Source: Corallococcus carmarthensis (GTDB lineage: Bacteria; Myxococcota; Myxococcia; Myxococcales; Myxococcaceae). From it: 64,000 bases of DNA. Under the pieces are notes generated by a model that had not been told where the DNA came from, made no database searches, and saw only the letters and a list, made by a program, of their open reading frames with translations. Shown piece after piece: positions 16,615 to 25,313 of this stretch. Both the position numbers and the translations under genes were made by a program. Numbering within the stretch: position 1 is the first letter of the stretch; the number at the start of each line of letters is the position of its first letter. The stretch is taken from contig NZ_RAWE01000008.1 in assembly GCF_003611695.1 (NCBI RefSeq), positions 1-64,000 on the forward strand, read 5' to 3'.

Positions 16615-17703
16615 ATGGCCACCCTGCTTCCCAACGTGCAGCAGACCTCCGCCGGAGCGGCATACCCCGAACACGCCTGGTTGCAGCTCGTGCAGGCAGA
16701 GGTGGAAGCGGCGCTCGTCCAGCTGTTCGATCTGCCCGATGAACAAGGCCTGGACGCACGTTGGACACAGGCGCAGGCCCAGACGCGAGCCTATGCGCTG
16801 CGGCCGGCGAAGCGGCTGAGACCGGCGCTGGTGCTGGCGGGGCACGGGCTGGCGCGTGGGAGCACGGCGGTGCCTCCGGGGCTGTGGCGCTTCGCCGCGG
16901 GGCTGGAGCTGCTGCACACGTTCCTGCTCATCCACGACGACGTGGCGGATCAGGCGGAGCTGCGCCGGAGCGGGCCGGCGCTGCACCGGATGCTGGCCCC
17001 GGGCCGTCCGGGCGAGGACCTGGCCGTGGTGATGGGCGACCACCTCTTCGCGCGCTCGCTGGAGGCGATGCTGGAATCGGGGCTGCCGGGCGCGTCCAGC
17101 GTGGCGCGCTACTACCTGGGTGTGTGCCGGCACACGGCCGCCGGGCAGTACCTGGACCTGGACCTGGCGCGCGTGCCGCTGGCGGAGATGACGCTCTTCC
17201 AGACGCTGCGCGTGGCGCACCTCAAGACGGCGCGCTACGGCTTCTGCGCCCCGCTGGTGTGCGGCGCGATGCTGGGCGGCGCGGACGTGGCGCTCCAGCA
17301 GGGCCTGGAGCGGGTGGGGCGCTCGGTGGGGCTCGCGTACCAGCTGCGTGACGACCTCATCGGCCTGTTTGGCGACGCGTCCGTGGCGGGCAAGGCGTCC
17401 GACGGCGACTTCATGCAGGCCAAGCGCACCTTCCCGGTGGTGGCCGCGTATGTGCGCGCCACGCCCGAGGGCCGCGAGGAACTGGAGCGGTTGTGGGCGC
17501 TGCCGGTGGAGTGCAAGGACGAAGCGGCGCTGGCCCGCGCGCGCGAACTGGTGGAGCACTTCGGCGGCCGTGCGGCGTGTGAGCGCGCGGTGGAGCGTGC
17601 GTCGCGCGCGGCGCGGCGGAGCCTGCAGGCATTGCCCAACCCCCACGGCTTGAGGGACCTCTTGGACGCCCTCATCGCCCGGCTGTCGCGTCGCGCTTCC
17701 TGA
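16615..17703 (+). CDS. crtE: Geranylgeranyl diphosphate synthase CrtE
   Basis: A 362-residue trans-isoprenyl diphosphate synthase making the C20 precursor of carotenoids. The first Asp-rich motif is LIHDDVADQAELRRSG (DDxxD), the second is YQLRDDLIGLFGD, and the KRLRPALVLAG substrate-binding segment is present. The open frame extends to 16504, but that start lies upstream of the promoter; ATG 16615 follows GGAG by about 10 nt and is downstream of the predicted transcript start. It is the first gene of the light-regulated carB operon as known in Myxococcus xanthus, where orf1 is crtE. crtIa follows after 10 bp. Confidence 0.93.
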   Translation: MATLLPNVQQTSAGAAYPEHAWLQLVQAEVEAALVQLFDLPDEQGLDARWTQAQAQTRAYALRPAKRLRPALVLAGHGLARGSTAVPPGLWRFAAGLELLHTFLLIHDDVADQAELRRSGPALHRMLAPGRPGEDLAVVMGDHLFARSLEAMLESGLPGASSVARYYLGVCRHTAAGQYLDLDLARVPLAEMTLFQTLRVAHLKTARYGFCAPLVCGAMLGGADVALQQGLERVGRSVGLAYQLRDDLIGLFGDASVAGKASDGDFMQAKRTFPVVAAYVRATPEGREELERLWALPVECKDEAALARARELVEHFGGRAACERAVERASRAARRSLQALPNPHGLRDLLDALIARLSRRAS

Positions 17704-17713
17704 GGACACCGTC

Positions 17714-19258
17714 ATGAGCGCACAGGGCAAGCGGGTGGTGGTGGTGGGCGCGGGGGTGGGAGGACTGGCCGCGGCGGCGAGGCTCGCGCGGCAGGGCTTC
17801 GACGTCCAGGTCTTCGAGAAGACGCACGGCCCGGGCGGCCGGTGCAACCAGCTGCAGGTGGACGGGTTCACCTGGGACGTGGGTCCCACCATCGTGCTCA
17901 TGCCGGAGGTGTTCGAGGAGACCTTCCGCGCGCTGGGCCGCCGCATCGAGGACTACCTCACGCTGGTGCGGTGCGACCCGAACTACCGGGTGCACTTCCG
18001 GGACGGCTCGGACGTCACCTTCACCTCCGAGCTGTGCACCATGGGCCGCGAGCTGGAGCGCGTGGAGCCGGGCAGCTTCCAGCGCTACCTGGCCTTCATG
18101 GCGCAGGGCCGCGACCAGTACCGCATCAGCCTGGACCACTTCGTGGGCCGCAACTTCAACGGCGTGCGCGACTACTTCTCGCCCGGGGTGCTGGCCAAGA
18201 TCTTCAAGGCGCGCGCGCACCGCCGCATGTACGCGGACGTCAGCCGCTACTTCCAGGACGACCGGCTGCGCGCGGCGATGACGTTCCAGACCATGTACCT
18301 GGGCGTGTCTCCCTTTGAGTCGCCCGCGGTGTATGGCCTGCTGCCCTTCACCGAGCTGGGCGTGGGCATCTGGTTCCCCAAGGGCGGCCTGTATGCCATT
18401 CCCCTCGCGCTGGAGCGGCTGGCGCGCGAGGAGGGCGTGACGCTGCACTACGGCCGCGCGGTGGAGCGCATCCTCACGGAAGGGGGGCGCACCACGGGCG
18501 TGCGGCTGGTGGGCGGTGAGGTGGTGTCCGCGGATGCGGTGCTGTGCAACGCGGATCTGCCGTACGCGTACGAGAAGCTGCTCGACCCGAAGGATGCGCC
18601 GTTCAAGCGCGGGGAGAAGCTTCGCTTCACCTCCAGCGGCTACATGCTCTACCTGGGCATGAAGAAGCGGGTGCCGGGCCTGCTGCATCACAACGTGATG
18701 TTCGGCCGGGACTACGCGGGCTCGTTCGAGGACATCTTCCAGCGCTTCCGCGTGCCGGAGGACCCCAGCTTCTACGTCAACGTGCCCACGCGCACGGACC
18801 CGTCGCTGGCGCCGGAGGGGAAGGACGCGCTCTACGTGCTGGTGCCGGTGCCGCACCAGCACTCGAACCTGGACTGGAAGGTGGAGGGGCCGAAGGTGCG
18901 CGCGAAGGTGTTCCAGCGTCTGGCGGAGCTGGGCTACCCGGACCTGGAGGCGGACATCGAGGTGGAGCGCGTCTTCACCCCGGATGACTGGGCGGGCACG
19001 TACAACCTGGCGCGCGGCAGCGCGTTCGGGCTGGCGCAGAACTTCTTCCAGATTGGCCCCTTCCGTCCGGCCAACGTGGATCCGCATGTGAAGAACCTCT
19101 TCTTCGTGGGGGCCTCCACGCAGCCGGGCACGGGCCTGCCCACGGTGCTCATCTCCGCGCGGCTCGTCACCGAGCGGCTGACGGAGTGGGCGCACAAGCA
19201 GGGCGTGGCGCTGTCTCCGCGCCAGGGTGTCCCGGCGGCGGTGGAGGTGGCGGCATGA
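17714..19258 (+). CDS. crtIa: Phytoene desaturase CrtIa
   Basis: A 514-residue CrtI-type FAD-dependent desaturase. The N-terminal dinucleotide site is VVVVGAGVGGLAAAARLARQG with the following FEKTHGPGGR, and the C-terminal FAD motif is NLFFVGASTQPGTGLPTVLISA. In M. xanthus the second carB gene is crtIa, which dehydrogenates cis-phytoene to phytofluene and zeta-carotene, isomerises, and cooperates with CrtIb (encoded elsewhere) to reach lycopene. Position and sequence class support the same role here. No crtIb-like gene lies beside it, although crtD downstream is a relative. It overlaps crtB by 4 bp (ATGA), indicating translational coupling. Confidence 0.88.
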   Translation: MSAQGKRVVVVGAGVGGLAAAARLARQGFDVQVFEKTHGPGGRCNQLQVDGFTWDVGPTIVLMPEVFEETFRALGRRIEDYLTLVRCDPNYRVHFRDGSDVTFTSELCTMGRELERVEPGSFQRYLAFMAQGRDQYRISLDHFVGRNFNGVRDYFSPGVLAKIFKARAHRRMYADVSRYFQDDRLRAAMTFQTMYLGVSPFESPAVYGLLPFTELGVGIWFPKGGLYAIPLALERLAREEGVTLHYGRAVERILTEGGRTTGVRLVGGEVVSADAVLCNADLPYAYEKLLDPKDAPFKRGEKLRFTSSGYMLYLGMKKRVPGLLHHNVMFGRDYAGSFEDIFQRFRVPEDPSFYVNVPTRTDPSLAPEGKDALYVLVPVPHQHSNLDWKVEGPKVRAKVFQRLAELGYPDLEADIEVERVFTPDDWAGTYNLARGSAFGLAQNFFQIGPFRPANVDPHVKNLFFVGASTQPGTGLPTVLISARLVTERLTEWAHKQGVALSPRQGVPAAVEVAA

Positions 19259-20292
19259 GCGTCACCGAGTCGCCAGCGCTCATCGCGCAGGGCTACCAGC
19301 GAGCCCGGGTCGTCACGCGCCACCACGCCAAGAGCTTCTTCTTCGCGTCGTACCTGCTCTTCGGACAGCGGCGGAAGGCGGCCTTCGCGCTGTATGCCTT
19401 CTGCCGGCGGCTGGACGACCTGGTGGACGCGGGCGAGAGCGCGCTGCCGGGCGAAGCGCCCATGGACCTGGCGACGCGGCTGGCACGGGCGCGCGAGCGC
19501 GTGGCGGAGGTGTACCTGCCCTTGCCGGAGCTGGCGTCGAAGGAGCTGGGTCCGCCGTCCGCGCGCCAGCCCTCCGCGGAGGCGCCGTCGCCGTGGGACC
19601 CGAGCGAGTTCGCGGCGCTGCGCCACTCCATCCACCACTACCGGATTCCCGAGCAGCCCTTCCAGGACCTCATCTCCGGCATGGAGATGGACCTGACGAA
19701 GCTCCGCTACGACACGTGGGAGGAATTGGACCTGTACTGCTACCGCGTCGCGGGTGTGGTCGGGTTGATGCTGACGCCGGTGCTGGGCTGCGAGGACTCG
19801 CGCGCGGTGGAGCCCGCGGCGGATCTGGGCCGTGCGATGCAGCTCACCAACATCCTGCGCGACGTGCGCGAGGACCTGGAGCGCGGCCGGGTGTACCTGC
19901 CCGCGGAGGAGCTGCGCGCCTTCGGCATCACCGAGGACGACCTGCGCGCGGGCCGGGTGGATGCGAAGTGGCGCGACTTCATGCGCTTTCAAATCCAGCG
20001 CGCACGGGCCTACTACGCGCGGGCGGCGGCGGGCGTGCGCTACCTCACCGGCTTCGGCAGCCAGCGCATGGTGCGGCTGATGGGCGCCATCTACGGCGAC
20101 ATCCTGCGCGACATCGAGGCGCGGGATTACGACGTGTTCAGTGGCCGTGCTCACACGACGACGGGGCGCAAGCTGGCGCTGACGGCGACCGTGTTCCTGC
20201 GGCCCCAGGCCGCGCTGCCGGAGGCTCCCCTGTCCCTGCCGTCCGCGCCGGTGGCGCCGCTGCTGCCCACGGGCACGGGAGGCCCGCGATGA
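19255..20292 (+). CDS. crtB: Phytoene synthase CrtB
   Basis: A 345-residue squalene/phytoene synthase condensing two geranylgeranyl diphosphates to phytoene. Diagnostic motifs are FCRRLDDLVDAGE (first Asp-rich site) and LTNILRDVREDLERGRVYLP (second site), with YCYRVAGVVGLM between them. The last 50 residues or so are a Pro/Ala/Leu-rich tail not needed for the fold. ATG 19255 overlaps the crtIa stop in ATGA, and the stop overlaps crtD the same way. Third gene of the car operon, as in M. xanthus. Confidence 0.93.
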   Translation: MSVTESPALIAQGYQRARVVTRHHAKSFFFASYLLFGQRRKAAFALYAFCRRLDDLVDAGESALPGEAPMDLATRLARARERVAEVYLPLPELASKELGPPSARQPSAEAPSPWDPSEFAALRHSIHHYRIPEQPFQDLISGMEMDLTKLRYDTWEELDLYCYRVAGVVGLMLTPVLGCEDSRAVEPAADLGRAMQLTNILRDVREDLERGRVYLPAEELRAFGITEDDLRAGRVDAKWRDFMRFQIQRARAYYARAAAGVRYLTGFGSQRMVRLMGAIYGDILRDIEARDYDVFSGRAHTTTGRKLALTATVFLRPQAALPEAPLSLPSAPVAPLLPTGTGGPR

Positions 20293-21740
20293 AGGCCTCG
20301 CGCGTGGCGGTGATTGGCGGAGGCATTGGCGGACTGACGGCCGCGGGCCTGCTGGCGAAGGAAGGGCACGCGGTGACGCTGTTCGAGGGCAGCGCGTCCC
20401 TGGGCGGCAAGGCGCAGGCCGTGACGGTGGAGGGGCTCACGCTGGACACGGGGCCCACGCTGCTCACGTTGCCGGCGCTGGTGCGGAGCACCTTCGAGCA
20501 GCTGGGCGCGTTGGACCTGCTGCCGCCGTTCACGGAGCTGGAGCCGCAGTGCACCTACCACTTCACGGACGGGTGCGGCTTCACGGCGTACAAGGACCTG
20601 GAGCGCATGGCGGAGAGCGCCGCGGAGCTGCGCCCCATCGAGCGCAAGGGCGTGCACTCCTTCTACGCGGAGGCCGCGGCCATCTGGCGCGCGGCGGGTG
20701 AGCCCTACCTGGAGGCCCCCTTCGAGGGCATGGCCGGCTTCATGGCGCGCGTGGCCCGCCGGGGCATTGGCGCGATGCTGGCGGGGATGAAGCTGGACAC
20801 GCTGCACACGCTGGCGGCGAAGCACTTCCAGACGCATCACTTGCGGCAGTACGTGGGCCGCTTCGCCACCTACGCGGGCGGGTCGCCGTACGCGTCCAGC
20901 GCGGCGTTCGCGCTCATCCCGCACATCGAGCATGCGTATGGCGTGCACCACGTGCGCGGCGGTATTGGCGCGCTGGTGGACGCGTTGGGGCAGGCGGTGC
21001 GGCGGCTGGGCGTGACGGTGCACCTGGACACGCGCGCGCGCTTCGAGCGCGTCTCCGGGGGCTACCGCGTGGATCCGGTCGGCGAGGTGTTCGACAGCGT
21101 GGTGGTGAACGCGGATCCGCTGGCGTCGCTGCGCCGGGAATCGGAGCCGCTGTCGCTGTCCGGCTTCGTGCTGCTGCTGGAGGCGGAGGGCCGGCCGCCG
21201 GTGCCGCACCACGCGGTGATGTTCGGCGGGGACTACAAGCGGGAGTTCGATGAGCTCTTCGCGGGCCAGCTCGCGACGGACCCCACGGTGTACGTCTGCA
21301 ACCCGTCCGCCACGGACCCGGGCATGGCGCCGCTGGGCCGCACGGGGTTGTTCGTGATGGTGAACGCGCCTGCGATGCCGCTGGAAGAGGGCCGCGCGGA
21401 GCAGGCGCGGCGCGAGTGGGAGTCCAGCGCGGAGCGCGTGCGCGAGCAGATGTTCGAGAAGCTCGTCCGGCACTACCCGGCCTTGAAGGGACGCGTGCGC
21501 GTGGTGGGGCAGCGCTCGCCGGTGGACCTGGCGGCGCGCGGCGCTCCGGGCGGTTCCATCTACGGCTTCCTGCCGCACGGCCGCTTCGGTCCGTTCCGCA
21601 GGCCGCGCATCCGGGGCGGCACGCCGGGGCTGTTCTTCGCGGGCGGTGGCACGCATCCGGGCGGCGGGGTGCCGCTGGTGATGCTGTCCGGCCGGTTCGC
21701 GGCGCAGATGGCGTCCGCGCACCTGCGGGAGGGCGCATGA
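20289..21740 (+). CDS. crtD: CrtD-type carotenoid desaturase (hydroxycarotenoid 3,4-dehydrogenase)
   Basis: A 483-residue CrtI-family FAD desaturase. The dinucleotide site is VAVIGGGIGGLTAAGLLAKEG with FEGSASLGGKAQ, and the C-terminal FAD motif is GLFFAGGGTHPGGGVPLVMLSG; that GGxTHPGGG ending separates CrtD-like enzymes from phytoene desaturases. CrtD acts after CrtC on 1-hydroxycarotenoids, adding the 3,4 double bond, which fits the next gene being crtC. It is joined to both neighbours by 4-bp ATGA overlaps. An alternative role as a second lycopene-forming desaturase cannot be excluded. Confidence 0.85.
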   Translation: MKASRVAVIGGGIGGLTAAGLLAKEGHAVTLFEGSASLGGKAQAVTVEGLTLDTGPTLLTLPALVRSTFEQLGALDLLPPFTELEPQCTYHFTDGCGFTAYKDLERMAESAAELRPIERKGVHSFYAEAAAIWRAAGEPYLEAPFEGMAGFMARVARRGIGAMLAGMKLDTLHTLAAKHFQTHHLRQYVGRFATYAGGSPYASSAAFALIPHIEHAYGVHHVRGGIGALVDALGQAVRRLGVTVHLDTRARFERVSGGYRVDPVGEVFDSVVVNADPLASLRRESEPLSLSGFVLLLEAEGRPPVPHHAVMFGGDYKREFDELFAGQLATDPTVYVCNPSATDPGMAPLGRTGLFVMVNAPAMPLEEGRAEQARREWESSAERVREQMFEKLVRHYPALKGRVRVVGQRSPVDLAARGAPGGSIYGFLPHGRFGPFRRPRIRGGTPGLFFAGGGTHPGGGVPLVMLSGRFAAQMASAHLREGA

Positions 21741-22696
21741 AGTCCGTCCTCGCGCAGAACATCCTGCCTGACGCTGCGGAGTCGTGCGCGCTGCCTTCGC
21801 TTCCCGACAGTCCGGGGGCGTACCGCTGGTTCTACGCGGACGTGACCGCCGGGCCGTACAGCGCGGTGTGCATCTTCATGCTGGGGTCGCTGTTCTCGCC
21901 GCGCTACTCGGTGGCGGCGCGGCGCGGAGGGCATCCACTGGCGTACAGCGCGGTGAACTTCGCGCTCTACCACCAGGGTGTGCGCAAGTTGTGGGTGCTG
22001 AGCGAGTACCCGCGCGTGGAGTTGCAGGGACCGGGACGGCTGCGGATTGGCCGCTCCACGTTGACGCACGCGGTGGACGGCACGGTGCGCATGGACGTGG
22101 ATGACGGGACGGCGCCGTGGGGCCGCCCGGTGCGCGCCAGCCTGACGTTGCGGCCGATGACGGGGCGGGGCACGGAGGTGCAGCTCATGCCGGGCCTGCC
22201 GCATTACTGGCAGGCATTGGCTCCCCGGTCGGAGGCTCGGCTGGAGGTGTCTTCGCTGGGGGTGACGGCGGAGGGGATGGGCTACCACGACACGAACCAC
22301 GGCCAGGAGTTGCTGGGCGCGCGGCTGTCTGGCTGGCACTGGGCGCGCACGCACCACGCGAACCACACGGTGGTGGACTACCACCTGCCGGACGGAGTGG
22401 CGCCGCTGCGCATGATGGCGGGACCGAACGGCGTGGTGTGCGAGCGCGGCCCGAATCCCGAGGCGCGTCCCACGAACCTGACGGGCTGGGGTCTGCGAGT
22501 CCCCGCGAGGCTGCACACGGGCAACGAGGTGGTGGGCGCGCCGCGCCTGCTGGAGTCGTCGCCCTTCTACGCGCGGCTGGAGTCGAGGCGCGACACGCTG
22601 GACACGATGGGAGAGGTGGCGGACTTCCGCCGCTTCCATTCCCCGTTCATCCGCTGGATGGCGCACTTCCGCACGAGAGTGGGGAGGACGGCATGA
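21737..22696 (+). CDS. crtC: Carotenoid 1,2-hydratase CrtC
   Basis: A 319-residue member of the CrtC/lipocalin-like hydratase family, which adds water to the 1,2 double bond at the acyclic end of carotenoids. Recognisable are WFYADVTAGPYSAVCIFMLGSLFSPRYS, AYSAVNFALYHQG, the conserved MGYHDTNHGQELL and GWHWARTHHANHTVVDYH. With crtYc/crtYd cyclising the other end, it predicts a monocyclic 1'-hydroxylated carotenoid such as the myxobacterial myxobactin/myxobacton group. ATGA overlap with crtD upstream; its stop overlaps a 35-codon mini-ORF created by a 104-bp duplication. Confidence 0.88.
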   Translation: MKSVLAQNILPDAAESCALPSLPDSPGAYRWFYADVTAGPYSAVCIFMLGSLFSPRYSVAARRGGHPLAYSAVNFALYHQGVRKLWVLSEYPRVELQGPGRLRIGRSTLTHAVDGTVRMDVDDGTAPWGRPVRASLTLRPMTGRGTEVQLMPGLPHYWQALAPRSEARLEVSSLGVTAEGMGYHDTNHGQELLGARLSGWHWARTHHANHTVVDYHLPDGVAPLRMMAGPNGVVCERGPNPEARPTNLTGWGLRVPARLHTGNEVVGAPRLLESSPFYARLESRRDTLDTMGEVADFRRFHSPFIRWMAHFRTRVGRTA

Positions 22697-22900
22697 ACGC
22701 GCTCACGCTGGCGGTCATGGGACGGCATGAGTGCGCATGGCCTCTGCGCACGGTTGCGCTGGAAGCGCACTTCCTCGAGGGCAAGGGGAGGACGACATGA
22801 ACGCGCTCGGCTTCTTCACGCTCGGGTGGACGGCGCTGGCCGGTGGCTTCAGTGCGGTCGCGCTGGCGCGGCTGTATCGCCGTGCGCCCGTGACGGCCGG
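22661..22900 (+). repeat. 104-bp tandem duplication at the crtC-glycosyltransferase junction
   Basis: The segment 22661-22704 (end of crtC plus a start codon) recurs at 22765-22808, offset 104 bp, sharing GCGCACTTCC, GGGGAGGACG and ATGAACGCGCTC. Further matches at the same offset (GTTGCGCTGG at 22753, GTCGCGCTGG at 22857) show that a whole unit starting at 22693 was duplicated. The upstream copy has decayed. Confidence 0.7.
22693..22800 (+). pseudogene. 35-codon mini-ORF, decayed copy of the glycosyltransferase start
   Basis: Begins in the ATGA at the crtC stop and ends in the ATGA that starts the glycosyltransferase gene, so stop-start coupling is kept on both sides. Its product starts MNAL like the downstream gene and matches it again at VAL (residues 21-23), then ends in a copy of the crtC tail region. 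It is probably a duplication relic; a leader-peptide or coupling role is possible. Confidence 0.55.
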
Positions 22901-23915
22901 AGGCTCGCTGCCTTCCGTGTTGCTCCTGCGCCCCGTGGATGCGCCCACTCCGCTGGAGCTGGAGAACCTGGCGCTCCCCATCGACTACGCGGGACCGTTG
23001 GAGCAGGTGGTGCTGTCGCCGTACCTGCCCCGGCTGGCCGAGGGCGTGCGTTGGCACCCGAGCGACCCCGTGTGCCCCAACCGCAAGGTGGGCCACCTGC
23101 TCTACGCGCTGGAGACGTTGGACGTGCGCGGTCGGGTGGTGCTCGCGGTGGACGCGGACGTGGCGGTGACGGGCGCGCTGGTGGAGGGACTCGCTTCTCC
23201 GCTCGTGGCGGGCGCCGCCTTGAGCACCGCCGCCCCCACGCCTGTTGGCGCGGTGGACGCGGCCGGCCGTGCCATGGCGGGGCTGCTTCGCTACACGCAC
23301 CACAGCTTCCGCGCGCTGCATGCGATGAGCGCGGGCGCGCAGGCCGTGTGCGGCAAGGCGCTCGGGCTGTCACCGCGCGCGGCGGAGGAACTGGTCGGAC
23401 TGTCGGACCACATTGGCGAGGACCTGGAGCTGGCGAAGCGGCTGCACGCGCGCGGCCTGGACGTGGCGCTGAGCCCCGCGCCCGCGTGGGTGCCCGTGGC
23501 CAATGGGACGTCCTGGCGCGTGCCACTGGAACGCTTCACGCGCTGGATGCAGGTGCTCGCGAGCCACCGGCCCGGCCTGTACCCCACCGTGCCGCTGCTC
23601 TTCACGCCCACCGTGCCGCTGCTGCTCCTGGCCGCGTGGCTCCACGAGCCCGCCGTGTGGCTCGCGGTGGCGGCCCTCGTCGCCGTGCGCACGCTGCTGT
23701 CGCTGCGCCTCGCCGCGCTGAGCCGGGTGCCCGCGGAGGCGGACTCGAGCCATGCGCTGACGGACTGGGTGCAGGGAGAGCTCCTGTTGCTCGCGGCCTT
23801 CGCGGCCTCGCTGACGCGGCAGGGAAGGGTGACCTGGCGCGGCCATACCTACGCGCTGGAGGCTGGGGGACGCATGGTTCGCGTGGCGCCGCAGTGGAGT
23901 GGAGGCCCGGGATGA
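22797..23915 (+). CDS. Family-2/21-type glycosyltransferase of the car operon
   Basis: A 372-residue membrane glycosyltransferase resembling ceramide glucosyltransferase/HpnI enzymes. An N-terminal span is followed by a GT-A fold with LLLRPVDAPT, the AVDADVAV metal site, the GEDLELAKRL acidic motif and RFTRW (the Q/RxxRW signature). Two or three C-terminal spans follow (YPTVPLLFTPTVPLLLLAAW and beyond). In the M. xanthus carB operon the corresponding gene has no firmly proven role as far as I recall. Here the hydroxyl made by CrtC is the obvious acceptor, giving a carotenoid glycoside; this is inference. ATGA overlaps on both sides. Confidence 0.8.
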   Translation: MNALGFFTLGWTALAGGFSAVALARLYRRAPVTAGGSLPSVLLLRPVDAPTPLELENLALPIDYAGPLEQVVLSPYLPRLAEGVRWHPSDPVCPNRKVGHLLYALETLDVRGRVVLAVDADVAVTGALVEGLASPLVAGAALSTAAPTPVGAVDAAGRAMAGLLRYTHHSFRALHAMSAGAQAVCGKALGLSPRAAEELVGLSDHIGEDLELAKRLHARGLDVALSPAPAWVPVANGTSWRVPLERFTRWMQVLASHRPGLYPTVPLLFTPTVPLLLLAAWLHEPAVWLAVAALVAVRTLLSLRLAALSRVPAEADSSHALTDWVQGELLLLAAFAASLTRQGRVTWRGHTYALEAGGRMVRVAPQWSGGPG

Positions 23916-24295
23916 CCTACGCGCGCTTCCTGGGCATCTTCGTCGTGCTGCCCATCCTGTTCCTGCTCGTGCGCTACCGCCGCACGCTGTCGTGGCGGGG
24001 CCTGGCGCCCATGGGCGTGCTGCTCGTCGTCGTCTACGCGGCCACGTCGCCGTGGGACAACCTGGCCGTGAAGTGGGGCCTGTGGGGCTTCGACCCGGAG
24101 CGCATCTGGGGCGTGAAACTGGGCTACCTGCCGCTGGAGGAGTACCTCTTCTTCGGTCTCCAGACGCTGCTCGTGGGACTGTGGGCGCGCGACCGGCTGG
24201 AGCGCGTGCTGGCGAAGAAGCCGCAGCCCGTGTCGAAGGAGCACAAGCCCGTCCGCACGGAGCGGACCCTGGAGCCTCGCGAGGTGTCGCCATGA
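23912..24295 (+). CDS. crtYc: Lycopene cyclase subunit CrtYc
   Basis: A 127-residue membrane protein with three spans, one half of the heterodimeric lycopene beta-cyclase of Gram-positive bacteria and myxobacteria. The conserved WGLWGFDPERIWGVKLGYLPLEEYLFF stretch, split here as positions 24080-24150, carries the PLEEY(L)FF motif needed for cyclisation. A charged tail (about residues 95-127) is likely cytoplasmic. CrtYc and CrtYd work together and cyclise only one end of the substrate in M. xanthus. ATGA overlaps with the glycosyltransferase and with crtYd. Confidence 0.9.
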   Translation: MTYARFLGIFVVLPILFLLVRYRRTLSWRGLAPMGVLLVVVYAATSPWDNLAVKWGLWGFDPERIWGVKLGYLPLEEYLFFGLQTLLVGLWARDRLERVLAKKPQPVSKEHKPVRTERTLEPREVSP

Positions 24296-24639
24296 TGGAG
24301 ACGCGCTGGGCGTATCTCATCCACCTGCTGGCGTGGACGCTGCCTGTGATTGGCATCCAGCTGGCGCTGCTCGTGAACCACTACAAGGCCCGCGCGGGCG
24401 AGGTGCTCCGCGCGGTGCTGCCCCCGGCGCTGGTCATTGGCGTGTACCTGTCCATCGCGGACCACCTGGCCATCTCCACCGGCATCTGGAACTTCGGCGA
24501 GGGACGCCACGTGGGCGTATACGTGGGCGCCGTGCCGCTGGAGGAGGTCCTCTTCTTCCTGCTCACCAGCATCCTGGTGTCGCTGGGGCTCGCGCTGTTC
24601 ACGGCGCTCCTGCGGCTCAAGGAGGCTCGGGCGTCTTGA
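24292..24639 (+). CDS. crtYd: Lycopene cyclase subunit CrtYd
   Basis: A 115-residue membrane protein, the partner of CrtYc. Three hydrophobic spans (WAYLIHLLAWTLPVIGIQ, VIGVYLSIADHLAI, LFFLLTSILVSLGLALF) and the conserved STGIWNFGEGRHVGVYVG and VPLEEVLFF motifs are all present; the last parallels PLEEYLFF in CrtYc. Two adjacent ATG codons start the frame within the stop of crtYc. The stop TGA overlaps a TTG start of the acyltransferase. Confidence 0.9.
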   Translation: MMETRWAYLIHLLAWTLPVIGIQLALLVNHYKARAGEVLRAVLPPALVIGVYLSIADHLAISTGIWNFGEGRHVGVYVGAVPLEEVLFFLLTSILVSLGLALFTALLRLKEARAS

Positions 24640-25313
24640 TCCGCGCGGCCAAGGGTGGGCCCTTCGGGTGGGCGGTGGACCGGTACATCGGGTGGAAGGT
24701 CCGCTCGACGTTCCGGGGCCTGTGGGTGCGCGGCGAGCTGCCCGCCGACGGCGTGGGCCGGCTCGTCTACCTGAACCACACCAACTGGTGGGACGGCTTC
24801 GTGCTGCACCAGCTCTGCCAGGTGGCGGGCTGGGACGGCTACTGCCTCATGGACGAGGAGAACCTGCGCCGCTACCCCTTCCACACGAAGATGGGCGCGT
24901 TCAGCATCCGCAAGCAGGACGCGATGTCGTCCCTGTCCTCGCTGCGATACGCGAAGGAGCTGTTGCGCAAACCGCACGCCGCGGTGTGTGTCTTTCCGGA
25001 AGGGGAGCACCGGCCCTTCGGCGTCCACCCGCTGCAACTGGAACGTGGGGTGGAGTTGCTGGCCCGCGCGGCGAAGGCGGAGTGCCTGCCCGTCGCCATC
25101 CGCTACGCCTTCTTCGAACACGAGCGGCCGGATGTGTTGCTGGAGGTCGGCACACCGCACGAGGCCGGGCCGCTCGCGCGCTTCCAGAGCGGGCTGGAGG
25201 CGGTGGTGCGGCGGGTGTCCGAGGCGACGAGCCTGGAGGGCTTCACGCGGAAGGTGTCGGGGGCGCGCGGCGTGGCGGAGCGCTGGGACCGCGCGCGAGG
25301 CCTGGGCCCATGA
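24636..25313 (+). CDS. Acyltransferase of the PlsC (1-acylglycerol-3-phosphate) type
   Basis: A 225-residue PlsC-like acyltransferase. It has the catalytic HxxxxD motif as NHTNWWDG (about residue 47), a substrate-binding FPEGEHRPFG and a hydrophobic N-terminal region. The only start that fits coupling is TTG 24636, overlapping the crtYd stop (TTGA); no ATG lies upstream in frame without deep overlap. Myxobacterial carotenoids are often fatty-acid esters, so this enzyme probably esterifies the carotenoid or its sugar; this is inference from position and family. Equivalent to orf9 of the M. xanthus operon. ATGA overlap with carA. Confidence 0.8.
   Translation: MIRAAKGGPFGWAVDRYIGWKVRSTFRGLWVRGELPADGVGRLVYLNHTNWWDGFVLHQLCQVAGWDGYCLMDEENLRRYPFHTKMGAFSIRKQDAMSSLSSLRYAKELLRKPHAAVCVFPEGEHRPFGVHPLQLERGVELLARAAKAECLPVAIRYAFFEHERPDVLLEVGTPHEAGPLARFQSGLEAVVRRVSEATSLEGFTRKVSGARGVAERWDRARGLGP

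Noticed and set aside
19227-21740. Very long fused frame starting in crtB and running into crtD
   Set aside because: The first 350 residues are out-of-frame translation of crtB; the real crtD begins at ATG 20289 in the ATGA overlap.
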